From Dermanyssus gallinae (lineage: Eukaryota; Arthropoda; Arachnida; Mesostigmata; Dermanyssidae): a DNA stretch of 64,000 bases. The translations under genes were made by a program, and so were the position numbers. The notes below the pieces were generated by a model that was not told the DNA's origin, did no database searches, and saw only the letters and a program-made list of their open reading frames with translations. Positions 1 to 9,192 of this stretch are shown here, one piece after another. The first letter of the stretch is position 1. Each line of letters begins with the position of its first letter. Where the stretch lies: positions 130,001-194,000 of the forward strand of contig QVRM01005493.1 in NCBI GenBank assembly GCA_003439945.1, written 5' to 3'.

Positions 1-146
1 GTAACTTATCGGAACGCTCCACAGATGTGTCCAGACGTCTGGCGTCATGACGGCGGATGATCGATCTGTCGTAAGGCCAACGTCGAACGAAATCGAATCG
101 AATTCATCTAGTAGTAGAACGTTACATTATGCCGCGCTACACCTCT

Positions 147-194
147 TCAAGCTGCAGACAGAACTACCCCGGGGTAGTTCTGTCGGCAGCTTGA
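147..194. repeat. 48-bp near-perfect palindrome
   Basis: Two 24-bp arms (147-170 and 171-194) are reverse complements with one mismatch and no spacer. The centre is CCCCGGGG. Such a sequence can extrude a cruciform or, if transcribed, form a tight hairpin. No gene or known element end is recognisable around it. Confidence 0.85.
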
Positions 195-1149
195 CAGTCG
201 ACAGGCGACTACGGCTGGGGTGCCGTGCCCTGCTCTCTTCCAGGAACATGACATTGTATAGGTACGCGTATAGGCACCGTTGGGCACATTGTTGGACAGA
301 CCTGTTTTGGCTGTCGCAATACGCTTGATTCTGCTTATCGTGGATGTCCACTATTAGCCTGTCTTCCGTACTCCATAAGCTGGTTTGCTAGCATATATCT
401 CTGACATTTTCTACCAATGTGATTTGTACGGCCATGTTTCCATAGTATATTATGCCATATTCTGTGTTGAACGTGGCCGCCTGAACGTTGACGTAGAGTC
501 GCGTCCACCCTTGTCCCGCCTATTCCGCCTTCTTTACTACTCTTCTATTTCAACTCTGGTCTACTCTAGTTTAGAGACCTCTGTTTAGAGATCTCCGTAC
601 TACCTAGAATTCTGTGACCTACTTTGCCTCTATCGGCATTCTTATATCGGGCCTCTAGAATGTCTCTAATTTGAACATTGACGTCACTGTACTGCCGCTA
701 CTACCATGGCATGCAAGAAACATTTCAATGATGATGTAAAACCTTTAGAGACTGTAAATTGTTGCTGTTGAGAAACCTTCAAGGCCTCGTCTCATTCTCT
801 TACTGTTGTACCGTTCACTCCTATCGTGTATAAAATATGTAGTGTCTGTATAGCTTTTGTTTATTCTTTTTTATATGAAGTAGTTTATTCTGGGTCCGTA
901 CTGTCCTTCGAAAGATCGGAAATTCTACTGAATACGTGTCTGAACAGCTACTGGACACTACACACTGTTTTCGACTTTAGGCCAATGTTGGGTAATAATT
1001 ACAGGAAGCCGGTAATAGGTGACATTCAGATATAATTTGGCGTTCCGTTTAGTTCGTTAAAATTGCACTATGCTGTCTTTATGTATTTTTTTTGTGAGGT
1101 TGGGGGAAAATGCTTTATGCACACCCAGCGCAGATATCACTGTCTGGGC

Positions 1150-1810
1150 GTGTATAAGCGCGTAGGTAGTGTGGACTCCCAGATGGCATGGGGTTACCCA
1201 CTAAAAAACCCTAGTTCCTTACAATTACCCCCCAGGGTTCGGTACTGTTTGCCAGTTCTTCAAGGCTCTGGGGGCGAGTCGTCCGCTCTACATCTACGGC
1301 ATGGCCTCCGAGGCCTGTAAGGACGTCTCGCAATCTCTTCTAGCGAGTGAAGCGCGTCTTTCCTTCTCTAGGCAAGTAGTTTCTCTGATGATCCGGTCGA
1401 TGTATGACGCTCCTTCTCTCCATGATTGGCCTGACGTCGACATCGATGTTATGATCGTATTAGTTTCAGCTCCAGCTAGCACATATTAGGAGGTCTGTCT
1501 GAGGTTCGAGAGTCTTGGGCATCCTGCGACCGTGCGGTCCACGTCGTCAGGTTCCCCAAATGTGCACAAAACACAGATGTCTAAGTGAGACTTGCCTATT
1601 CTCATTATGTACGTTTGGAATTGGCCGTGTCCCGTTACAGCCTGTGTGGCGTAGAATGAAAACGAGTATGGCCTGGGCCTTTATACCATTCATGTAAATC
1701 ACTGACGAGGTGGCGGGTCCAGCCCGCGCGCGAGGATAGGGCACGCCATTCCTCTGCCCAAGTCTGCATCGTCGTCCTCCAATTGTCTCGTTGTAGTCAG
1801 TATATCCGTC
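1150..1810 (-). mobile_element. Family A (R1-like) LINE, 3' fragment
   Basis: Reading the minus strand from about 1810 down, a frame gives the region between RT and C-terminus of R1-type elements: TMQTWAEEWRALSSRAGW, then HLVSDLHEWY, then FYATQAVTGHGQFQTYIM, then a knuckle with CVLCTFGEPDD and a Cys about 10 residues later. After a stop and frame change, a C-terminal helix pair with SGQSWREGASYIDRIIRE is seen at about 1482-1294. Below that, around 1168-1210, is a 3' UTR motif (TTTAGTGGGTAA, then GAGTCCACACTA) shared with the copies at 18-19 kb and 35 kb. The piece is 5'-truncated, with at least one stop and one frameshift. The family assignment rests on motif recognition, not on a search. Confidence 0.75.
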
Positions 1811-1987
1811 TCTTCGCTTGGTGCTCCTCTGTCCTGCTTTATGTAGTCTAATGCGGCTAAACTTTGTCGACCTCAAAGCATGCTGGCTCATCACTGTCCT
1901 TGAGCAATTCCAAGTTAACTTTGTTCTAGTAGAATTCCGGAAGGTAGTTTTTATGCACCGGGATTTTACTCTATGTTCATCTATTTC

Positions 1988-2097
1988 AGGCTCTGTAGGT
2001 TGTATTTATGGGGATCCGTCTATGAAGTAATGCGAAAAGCAGTCCCGTGGACGTTAAAGCTTGCCTGGGGGTTAGCCCGAAAAGTAGAGGCTCTGTA
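1988..2097 (+). mobile_element. SINE-1, 5'-truncated copy with 10-bp TSD
   Basis: The segment 1998-2087 matches the 3' part of the SINE-1 copies at 27.9, 43.9 and 57.6 kb, from the TTGTATTTATGG region through GTGGACGTTAAA to TTAGCCCGAAAA. It is flanked by an exact 10-bp direct repeat AGGCTCTGTA at 1988-1997 and 2088-2097. The tRNA-like head is absent. A truncated 5' end with an intact target-site duplication is what target-primed reverse transcription leaves. Confidence 0.85.
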
Positions 2098-2499
2098 AAT
2101 TAGGTTCGTTAGTAAATGCATTTTACCCAAGAAAAATGGGAATTATTAGACAAACTTATTTCTGCATCTATGGTGGTGTTTGCTTCCTGTTCATATGATT
2201 GAAGATGGTTGTATAGTATTCGATCGAAACACAGGAATCTAGAGTATCACACACTAATCAACCCAATAATTATCCTCCTCTTATCTGGTGCTTTGGTAGC
2301 AGACGGATTGCTACTGCGCCCCCTTCTGTGTTGTGCTTTCCGGCCTACATAACCTTCATCTTTGACAAGCGCTCTGCCGTACTCGTTTGCTGCTTTAATC
2401 GGCTCAAGCTATGCAGGATCGCTAGCAAAGCATTACTATGGATTTTATCAGCAGAAGTCGAAAGAAAATCGACCAGAGAGGAACCCAAGCCAAGGAGAA

Positions 2500-2588
2500 C
2501 AACGACGACGACAACAACAACAACAACAGCAACAACAACAGTAACAACAACAACAACAACACAACAGCAGCAGCAACAACAACAACAG
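2500..2588 (+). repeat. (CAA)n triplet tract
   Basis: An imperfect CAA repeat with CAG and GAC interruptions. Open frames through it read as poly-Gln, poly-Asn or poly-Thr in the three phases. This open length comes from the repeat and does not show coding. Confidence 0.9.
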
Positions 2589-2714
2589 GAGTAGAGATTT
2601 TGGGTAAGTGTAACGACCGAAATCGACCAGGGGTGCGGTGGTTAATCGGGCGGCTGCTAATGTAGGAGGGGAGAGGCTATTTTATTTTTATGACGAGCCA
2701 AGGAGTGCCAGATA

Positions 2715-2767
2715 TTGTAGCAGCAGTCAGTCAGGCATTTTGAAATGTCTGACTGCTGCTGCTACAA
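2715..2767. repeat. Imperfect hairpin rich in CTG/CAG
   Basis: About 25 bp on each side pair around a TG centre at about 2741. The left arm reads TTGTAGCAGCAGTCAGTCAG and the right arm reads its complement with small slips. The flanks CAGAT and ATCTG extend the pairing. Confidence 0.7.
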
Positions 2768-2954
2768 CAAAATCTGACTGTCTTTGATAATGTGGAACCC
2801 AGATTTGTGTTTTATGGGAGATTCGTAGATGTATTTCAGGCTCGGGGCATAACGGCTGCTGTAGGTAAAGTTAGTGCATATCTGGAGGGCTTGATCGATT
2901 TTCGCACACAGCGTAACGTAGTGTTGACGGTGTATTCGCTTCCAATGATGCTGT

Positions 2955-3085
2955 CAAGCTCGCTGACGTTGAGCATTCGCGCGGGCCTCGTGGCCGGAGG
3001 CGACACAGAGGGTTCGATCCTCATCGTTGTACATTTCTAATTATCGGGGCTCGCGCTTACGAGGGCTCGTATACCATGAGCCAGA
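2955..3085 (+). mobile_element. SINE-1, diverged copy (tentative)
   Basis: A Pol III B-box-like GGGTTCGATCC sits at 3009-3020. The surroundings align with the SINE-1 head and start of body: a GCCTCG...CCGG stretch, GACACA, the B box, then ACATTTCTAATTATCGG against ACATTTGTATTTATGG in intact copies. The A-box region is poorly preserved and no TSD was found. It could also be a chance tRNA-like sequence. Confidence 0.4.
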
Positions 3086-4379
3086 CATTACGTCAAAAGT
3101 GGCGAATGGTATCGAGGTGAAACCACACTCTTTCGTGGAAGTTTAGGTAAAGTACCGCAGTATTACTCGATTATTGTGGCTATGCATAGTCAACAACCCC
3201 CAATTTCCGATGTTATTCGGACGCGATTAGATAAAGACGCCTAGGTAGGGGCAGCTCGAAATTCACCAAGCTGAAAGCGAAATCATTAACATACTATCTG
3301 CATACCTTCCGCCCACTGCGCTAGATATTGAAATACTACCGGCAATGTATGCACTCACAAATCAGTTCAAAGACTAGCCGAAACCTGTGTACAGGTACTT
3401 CAGTTCTAGGAGAATATCGTATGCCCTTATCGAAAACATAGAGAAGGAGTTAAAGGCAATAGAGAAAAAGGCCTGAGGAAAGTTGGATTGCCGGAAAAGA
3501 AACCCCCGGGATTCAATGTGTTTTGACGTCTTGGGAATCAGCCTTCGGAAGCAACAGGGGATAGCCCCGCATCCATATTCCTAGAACGACAGATTGGCAT
3601 ACTTCAGCTAAAAAGAGGCGACAGTTACCAGCGAAGCCGGCTGAGATAGTTTCTAGATTCAGCGTAGGGGAATCTGTGGAAACTCCGACTACTGAAAAGA
3701 ATACAAGTGGTGAGTATCTCGTGTCGTAAAGATACTCGGAAGAAGGCACATGCGAGTGCAGTCAACCGAGCTTGACACGGTGAAAGAGATTTCACTCAAG
3801 TCCGAACGACGGACATAAAAAAGGAAACGGGCTATACACTGCACAAGCACTAAGTGGTACGGTCGACCATGGCGACAGACAGCCAAAACGTTTAGGGGTT
3901 GCCGTAACTACATTATCCGCTACCGCTACGTCAAATTATCTCTCTATGTATTACTACAAACATACATTATTACATATTTCATGTGTCTGGCCGTGTTCAG
4001 GTAGACACCCGACTGTCGGGGCTAGGTGCCACGTGCTGGCGAACGTGCAGTGGAGAGGATAGATACTAGTAGGTACGAGAAACGTCCCGAAGATTCGATA
4101 GATATCTGCTTGTACCGAGACGAATGTATCGCGTTCGAGAACAGTCTGTGAGACAATAAATACATCTAACACAGAGTGCAGAGCAGCACCATAGAAAGTG
4201 TAGTGACACTCTACAGGTGACCGCCGGGGTTCGTGTTTTCTTTCCCTACGTACTTGGCTCGTCTAAGTTCAATAGACTAAGTCAATAAGTCAGTGTGTAT
4301 AGTTCAAGTACATAATAGTGGCGACGATTATAAGATGGTTGTAACTAGTACATACGCACGTCTAAGTTCAACTATATAA
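3086..4379. other. No recognisable gene
   Basis: Short unrelated open frames on both strands, none with a recognisable domain. No repeat structure stands out. Confidence 0.5.
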
Positions 4380-4753
4380 TACTGTCACTGGTAGTCTAGC
4401 TTATATTAACCGTGTAGCTCTGGAACTAACCGTGACCGGGCAGAACGTGAGCTGTATAATAGGTTAACTCCCCACGTCGACAGTCGTACCAAGCCTTGAG
4501 GTCCGATATCAGACCTTTGGTCCAGCTGCCCCTGGTCACCCCGAGTGCAACCTACACCCATTCCTTCTGCCAGACCGCGATCGGGGCACTACTGGCTCTG
4601 GCGAGGTCCAGAAGTTCCTCCAGAAATATCTTGCTTCTTTACCTCGCCTGTAGGTCTTATGGCAGCATTTTGGCCAGGACCAAGAGGGCTTTGATCAAGA
4701 CCATCCGGTGCGTCCGGCTAACCCCCCTATTGCGAGTGCTGTTGGGCCGACCT
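4380..4753 (-). pseudogene. Family A LINE, C-terminal part of ORF2
   Basis: Minus-strand frame fragments read PNSTRNRGVSRTHRMVLIKA, then IAVWQKEW, SWTKGLISDLKAWY, RRGELTYYTAHVLPGHG, matching the post-RT region of R1-type ORF2. Internal stops occur (for example just before DLQ and after GHG). This is the distal side of the interrupted element. The Cys/His knuckle that should follow GHG lies in degraded sequence toward 4380, so the lower boundary is approximate. Confidence 0.75.
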
Positions 4754-4985
4754 TTTTTTTATTAGAGTTTTTGTAACAGAAATTACAATTGAAGGTTTCA
4801 TCTCAGAAACCCGAAGTACGTCACATTTGACTGTCTGTCAACCCTACTCAGGGCAGCTCTATATCATTCATTTAGACGATTAATTCAGCATTTCTAACAA
4901 ATTGTAAGAGTTCCTCTGTATATTGGTCTCTCATACGAATGGCAAGTTGGCTTGCATCGACTTGATCAGCAGCTACAGCGTTCTC

Positions 4986-5180
4986 CTATACTTTCCGCTC
5001 AGTATCGTATTTTTTACATTTATCTAGGACATGCAATATATCATCGTGTACCAAACATACATCGCATAGCGGGCTTTGCGCTACTTTAATGTGGAACCTG
5101 GTGCTCTGCGTCATCCCTTTAGCGCAACGTAGCCTGTGAATAGTAACCGCTTCTCTTTTGGAACAGGGCATCATCATCAA
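4986..5180 (-). pseudogene. Family E C-terminal Cys/His motif
   Basis: A 64-codon frame with RFHIKVAQSPLCDVCLVHDD and then ILHVLDKC gives a C-x2-C...H-x4-C arrangement. This is the usual tail of LINE ORF2 proteins after RNase H. It overlaps the end of the RNase H segment by 4 bp but in another frame. It may help bind RNA. About 230 bp of 3' UTR follow before the A tract. Confidence 0.7.
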
Positions 5181-6142
5181 GCCTTTTCCCGTGGTGCAAT
5201 CTGCACCGTGTCCCTTTTAGTTGTAGTTCCCTGCCTCCTCCAAGTCTCATAGTGCTTATCTAGGGCTTCTTTCCTAGCTTTCAACACAGTTTTACCGAGG
5301 GATATTGCTACGTCTCCTTTGTTTGCAAGCAGACCTCGTTTCACGAGTGCATCAGCCACGTCGTTTCCGTAAATGCCTACATGGGAGGGTGCCCACTGTA
5401 GCTCCACCGGTTGGCCTAGATAACATATAACCTTGATGATAGATTCCACTAGAGATGAGGCGGGTCCTGACGTATATGCAGCCCGGATGCTCGAGATGGC
5501 GGCACGCGAGTCACTGACGATCACGACCCTTTTATTTGACGGCTCCTTCATTTCCTGCAGCAATGCTTCAGATATTTCTACCAGCTCGGCCGAAGTTGAA
5601 CTGCTGCAGTTAACGAAATGCTTGCTGATTTTCATGTTGTCGTTGATTCGGAATACACCTGCTCCTCCCGCAGATCCATTAACCGATCCGTCCGTGAAGT
5701 ATATCTGTGCGCTATCCACTGATATGTTGCCCAAATGGACCTCACCCGTAGCTTGTAGTTCACTCTCGTAGTGGCTCTTTTTCGCTGATATACCTTCTAT
5801 TGATAGCCGAGTCGACAAGTTTTTGACTGTCGATACGTCAAACACATGAGACCCCGGTACCAGCAGAGGTTCTCGAAACGAGTCTGAGTCCCGTAGTAGC
5901 CTGGAAGCCATGGTATTCACCCTTTTCTCAAATATACTTAAGATGAGACTGTGTCTGCTGCGGCACAGTCTCAGAAGGTGACATTCTAGGATGAATTGTC
6001 TATTTAATTCCGCGGGCATAATACCGCATTCTGACAACACAGCTCTAGTACATGTCATAGAGAGAAGTCCTAATGCTATTCTACCACACCGAGCAACAGC
6101 AGAGTCTATCACCCCATAGTAATTTTTTGTTAATCGAAACAT
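5177..6142 (-). pseudogene. Family E connection region plus RNase H domain
   Basis: The first about 90 residues are the linker after RT, with a helical stretch containing ARCGRIALGLLSMTCTRAVL, typical of the region after the thumb. From about residue 125 an RNase H fold is clear. It has the first acidic residue in IYFTDGSVNGSAGGAGVF, the second in TSAELVEISEAL, the third in VIVSDSRAAISSI, and the final HVGIYGNDVADALVKRG. All four DEDD-type acidic positions and the His are present. In the family this enzyme removes RNA from the RNA-DNA hybrid during second-strand synthesis. The segment is open for 321 codons but out of frame with RT, so it is scored as part of a dead element. Confidence 0.88.
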
Positions 6143-6158
6143 TGCGCCAAGATAATAG

Positions 6159-7303
6159 TTAATCTTTGATCAGTGCGATTGCTGGTTTCATCGCCATATC
6201 TGGTTTGATTCCCCAAGAAGTTCCACAAGCGTTTTTCAGCATATTCGTCACTCGCTCGCCCTTTTCCTTGATGATGTCGAGTTCTTTGTTCCATTTGCAG
6301 TTATCTTGAAGTGTCACTCCTAGAAATCTCACCTGGCTCACTTGCTCAACCTGCCGATTGTCCAATCTCAGCAGAAGCTTCTGTCCTCTTTTCACATTGA
6401 ATGCCATGCTCTTGGTTTTACAAGGCTCAATGGAGAGTCCCATGGCTCCTAAGGACGATACGATTTTTCTTAAGGTCAGTTGCAGTTCTATCACTGCGAT
6501 TGGATTAATCGTGCGACCCTTGAGGCGAATCCAAAGTGCACCGTCATCAGAGTATTGAGACAACTTAAAGCACTCCGGAATGACATCAGCCAGCCCAGCT
6601 AGCGTCATGACAAGCAGTACTGGAGAAAGTACTTCTCCCTGAGGAAGGCCGACATTCCCCAGAGTCTGTACCTCCGTGTGTGTTCCCTTGCACCGGATTG
6701 ACATGTTACGATCTTTCAGGAATGTCACAATCAATTTGATGATAGCGCTACTAGGTTTTAGTCCTGCTTTTATCAAATTAGTGACAACGGCAGTGTGATT
6801 AAGATTGTTATAAGCTCCTTCGACGTCGAAGAACACGGCCATGACATGATCCCCTCTGGCGACTGCTTCTCTGATCTTAGTAGCCAGATCCAGAATATTA
6901 TCTTGAGCCGATCGTAGTGGCCTATAGGCGAACATATTATCCATTAATAATCTTTTATTCTGTAATATTGTAAGCAAGCGGCGGAGAATTATGCGTTCCA
7001 AAAGCTTTCCTACATGGGACGTTTTGACTATCACCGTATATGAGCCTAATTGTGATCGCAATCTACAATGTTTCAGAATTGGTACCCCTTCCCCAGTTTC
7101 CACTCAGTTGGAAATTCTCCTCTTTTGAGGATAGCATTAAGATCACGAAGAAGAAGGTCTGTCCCGGTATTGTCTAGTGACCTCAGTACTCTGTTATTTT
7201 TCGCCGTCCGTAGCGCCATGTCGCCCAGACGAGCGCCCCGAAGAGAGCCGATGATTTGGCTACCGAAGCTAGTAGCCGTCGTTTCCTCCTGACACACCTC
7301 CAA
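6159..7303 (-). pseudogene. Family E reverse transcriptase domain
   Basis: The RT core is recognisable. It has a fingers segment with GKLLERIILRRLLTIL (motif 1-2 region), the palm Asp in MAVFFDVEGAYNNL, GLPQGEVLSP (motif B, usually GxPQGxxLSP), and the catalytic YSDD followed by GALW at about 6543-6554. The thumb contains RFLGVTLQDNCKW. The first about 70 codons (7303-7073) are in another frame from the rest (7103-6159) with a 31-bp overlap, so one frameshift separates them. The frame closes with a stop at 6159 just before the RNase H segment. Catalytic aspartates are retained, so the decay is mostly frame damage. Confidence 0.85.
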
Positions 7304-8260
7304 TCCTAGGCATAATCCGTGCCAGGTTTAAGGCGGTCCGCTGGGCCTTTGCCGCGACATGTTTTACATGTACCGCTCCGGTTAACTCCATGTCGAGAGT
7401 CATCCCAAGGTACTTTGCCTCTTTCCTAATTTATATCGGGTGGCCCGCCATCATAACCTCGGACCCTGGCTCCCTTTGTTTTTTTTTGGCCCGTCTTATG
7501 CGGTGTAAGCGTCAGATAATTGCGGTCTATCCACTCCGTCGCCATCGATAACGCTTCGTTGGCTGTCTCCTGTAGGGACGCTTCGATCCGCGCCGTGACC
7601 ATAAGGGCCAAGCCATCTGTATATGCTAACAGATTGACCCCTTCTAGGTATTTGTTTATGTCCAGCACTCCGTCGTAGGCCAAATTCCAAAGGACAGGTC
7701 TGAAAATTGAACCCTGTGGGACTCCGGCACTAACCCTGTAGTCTCGTGCCTCTGCAACTAGACTTCGTTCATCCAGATAAGAAAAAATCATGCGGGACAG
7801 GTACGTAGTTATTGCCATTATCTACAGCGCGTGTACCATTACTTCCCAGTTCATGGCGTTGAAGGCATTTTAATACCCAAGAGGATTAGAATTCCCTCGT
7901 TTTAGGACTCTTTGCGGTCCCACGGCCTGCTCGTTCCAGGACCCTATAAAGGGCTCCAATATAAGATTTTCCTTTCCGGAAACTATACTGGGCTTCTGAT
8001 AAAACTTATTTGGTTTCGACTTACTCGTTTAACCTACTGTTCCAGAACGATTTCCGGGATTTTCGCCAAGCTGTTGAAGAGGCAGATGGGTCTATAAGCC
8101 AAGGGGACTGTTTTGTTTCCGGTTTAGGAATTAGTACAGGGCGTGCCTTCTTCCATGGCCTGAGGAACCTCCCTTCTCTAAGCAGTGCGTTAGTCAAAGT
8201 CTGGAAAACCTTCAGGGGGCATGCCGTTTGAGCCAGGGGGCAACCGTTCTCCAACCCTTC
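7296..8260 (-). pseudogene. Family A LINE, reverse transcriptase region
   Basis: From 8254 down the frame reads the RT start: TNALLREGRFLRPWKKARPV, then LIPKPETKQ. After two frame changes comes YLDERSLVAEARDYRVSAGV, PQGS (motif B) and the catalytic box, here AYTDG instead of YADD. Both positions after Tyr differ and the second catalytic Asp is Gly. Below 7430 a further frame holds EAKYLGMTLDMELTGAVHV and NLARIMPRIGG, the thumb and following helix, ending at the family E insertion point. The RT is inactive by frame and by active-site loss. Confidence 0.8.
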
Positions 8261-9192
8261 TAATTTCTTCGAAGGCTGGTCATGACAATCTGGTACGGGA
8301 GGCCCTAGATGTCTCTGTCCACTGTAACAACTCTCTCCATACCCGCGTTTTGCTTTTAGCGATGAGTCCTCGCAGTCTTGTTCAAGCGGTCTTGTTGGAA
8401 GTGGGCTTCTCTAACGTCTGCCTCGCCGGCCCGTCCCCCTTTGGTTTCTTTTACCCAGCCAGGCCGGCATCCTTGTGTAGATCCGTTGAAGTTTAAAGCA
8501 TGATTTTCTTGCCTCGGTGATTACTTGGCTTGCCGTAAGCCGGCTACAGCTTTCCTCCAATTCAGCCTTAAGGATATCTATGCCAGGCTTTCGGATCTGC
8601 CACCATTTAGACTACGCCTCGTCTACGATGCGCCATTCCCCTTTCATAGAGAATACGGATTCGCTGACCGGTGTGAGGTCTACATAAAGCTGTCTGGTCT
8701 CTTCTAGAAAAATTAGCAGTCACTCTATCATTAAGTGCTAGTAAGCCCTCTCAGCTATCCATCCGTATAGAAAAGTGCCCGTTCCGATATGTGCCGGCTC
8801 CCTCATGCCGAACTCGCAACATTGAAGTCCCCGGTGATAACAAGTCCCTTGGTCCCTTGGGCGCTCACGCTCTTGTGCAGCCCTTCACTTTCCCCCGGGC
8901 CCTTGTTAAGTGAGAAACAGCAGCTGTTGAAGACTGCCACTCCATCCACTTTAACTCAGGTGAACCCCTTACCTGACCCACTGCCCTATAACTGCCAAGC
9001 TGTGTTCATAGCCCGTACATCATACTGCGGTGTCTGCTTCCGCATCGGATCGGAGTCGCTTTTGCGCCTGATGATTGCTACATTTGGCTTGAACAACAGG
9101 CAGAGGTCAATGCCTTGCTCGCGTTCCGCTTTCTCGAGCATATCATGAGCAGCCCTACAGCGGCTTAGGCACCCATGAATCATCTTTAACAC
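8261..9192 (-). pseudogene. Family A LINE, endonuclease region
   Basis: The start near 9192 reads MIHGCLSRCRAAHDMLEKAE and GIDLCLLFKPN, which corresponds to the first strand and catalytic Asn/Glu region of R1-type endonucleases. Lys replaces the usual Glu of SEP. Near 8824-8840 the minus strand encodes LVITGDFNVASSA followed by a TGA where Trp is expected, then GSRH. GDFN is the hallmark Asp/Asn motif. Between these anchors the frame is broken several times. The domain would have nicked the genomic target for priming. Confidence 0.7.

Larger units (their letters stand above)
4754..7295 (-). mobile_element. Family E LINE with RNase H, nested in family A
   Basis: The minus strand encodes RT, then RNase H, then a C-terminal Cys/His motif, and ends in an A8 run (plus-strand T run 4753-4760) directly against family A sequence. 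ACCT occurs at both edges (4750-4753 and 7296-7299), a short target duplication or microhomology. The copy is 5'-truncated within the region before the RT core, so no endonuclease remains. Its three coding segments lie in alternating frames, so at least three indels or stops have accumulated. The RT-RNase H order fits the I/Jockey/LOA side of the LINE tree. The exact clade is not resolved. Confidence 0.85.

Noticed and set aside
2328..2594. Possible poly-Gln/poly-Thr protein
   Set aside because: Three overlapping frames are open through the CAA tract, which shows repeat origin rather than selection on one frame.
2620..2665. A-box-like GTGCGGTGGTTAATC
   Set aside because: No matching B box downstream within tRNA distance.
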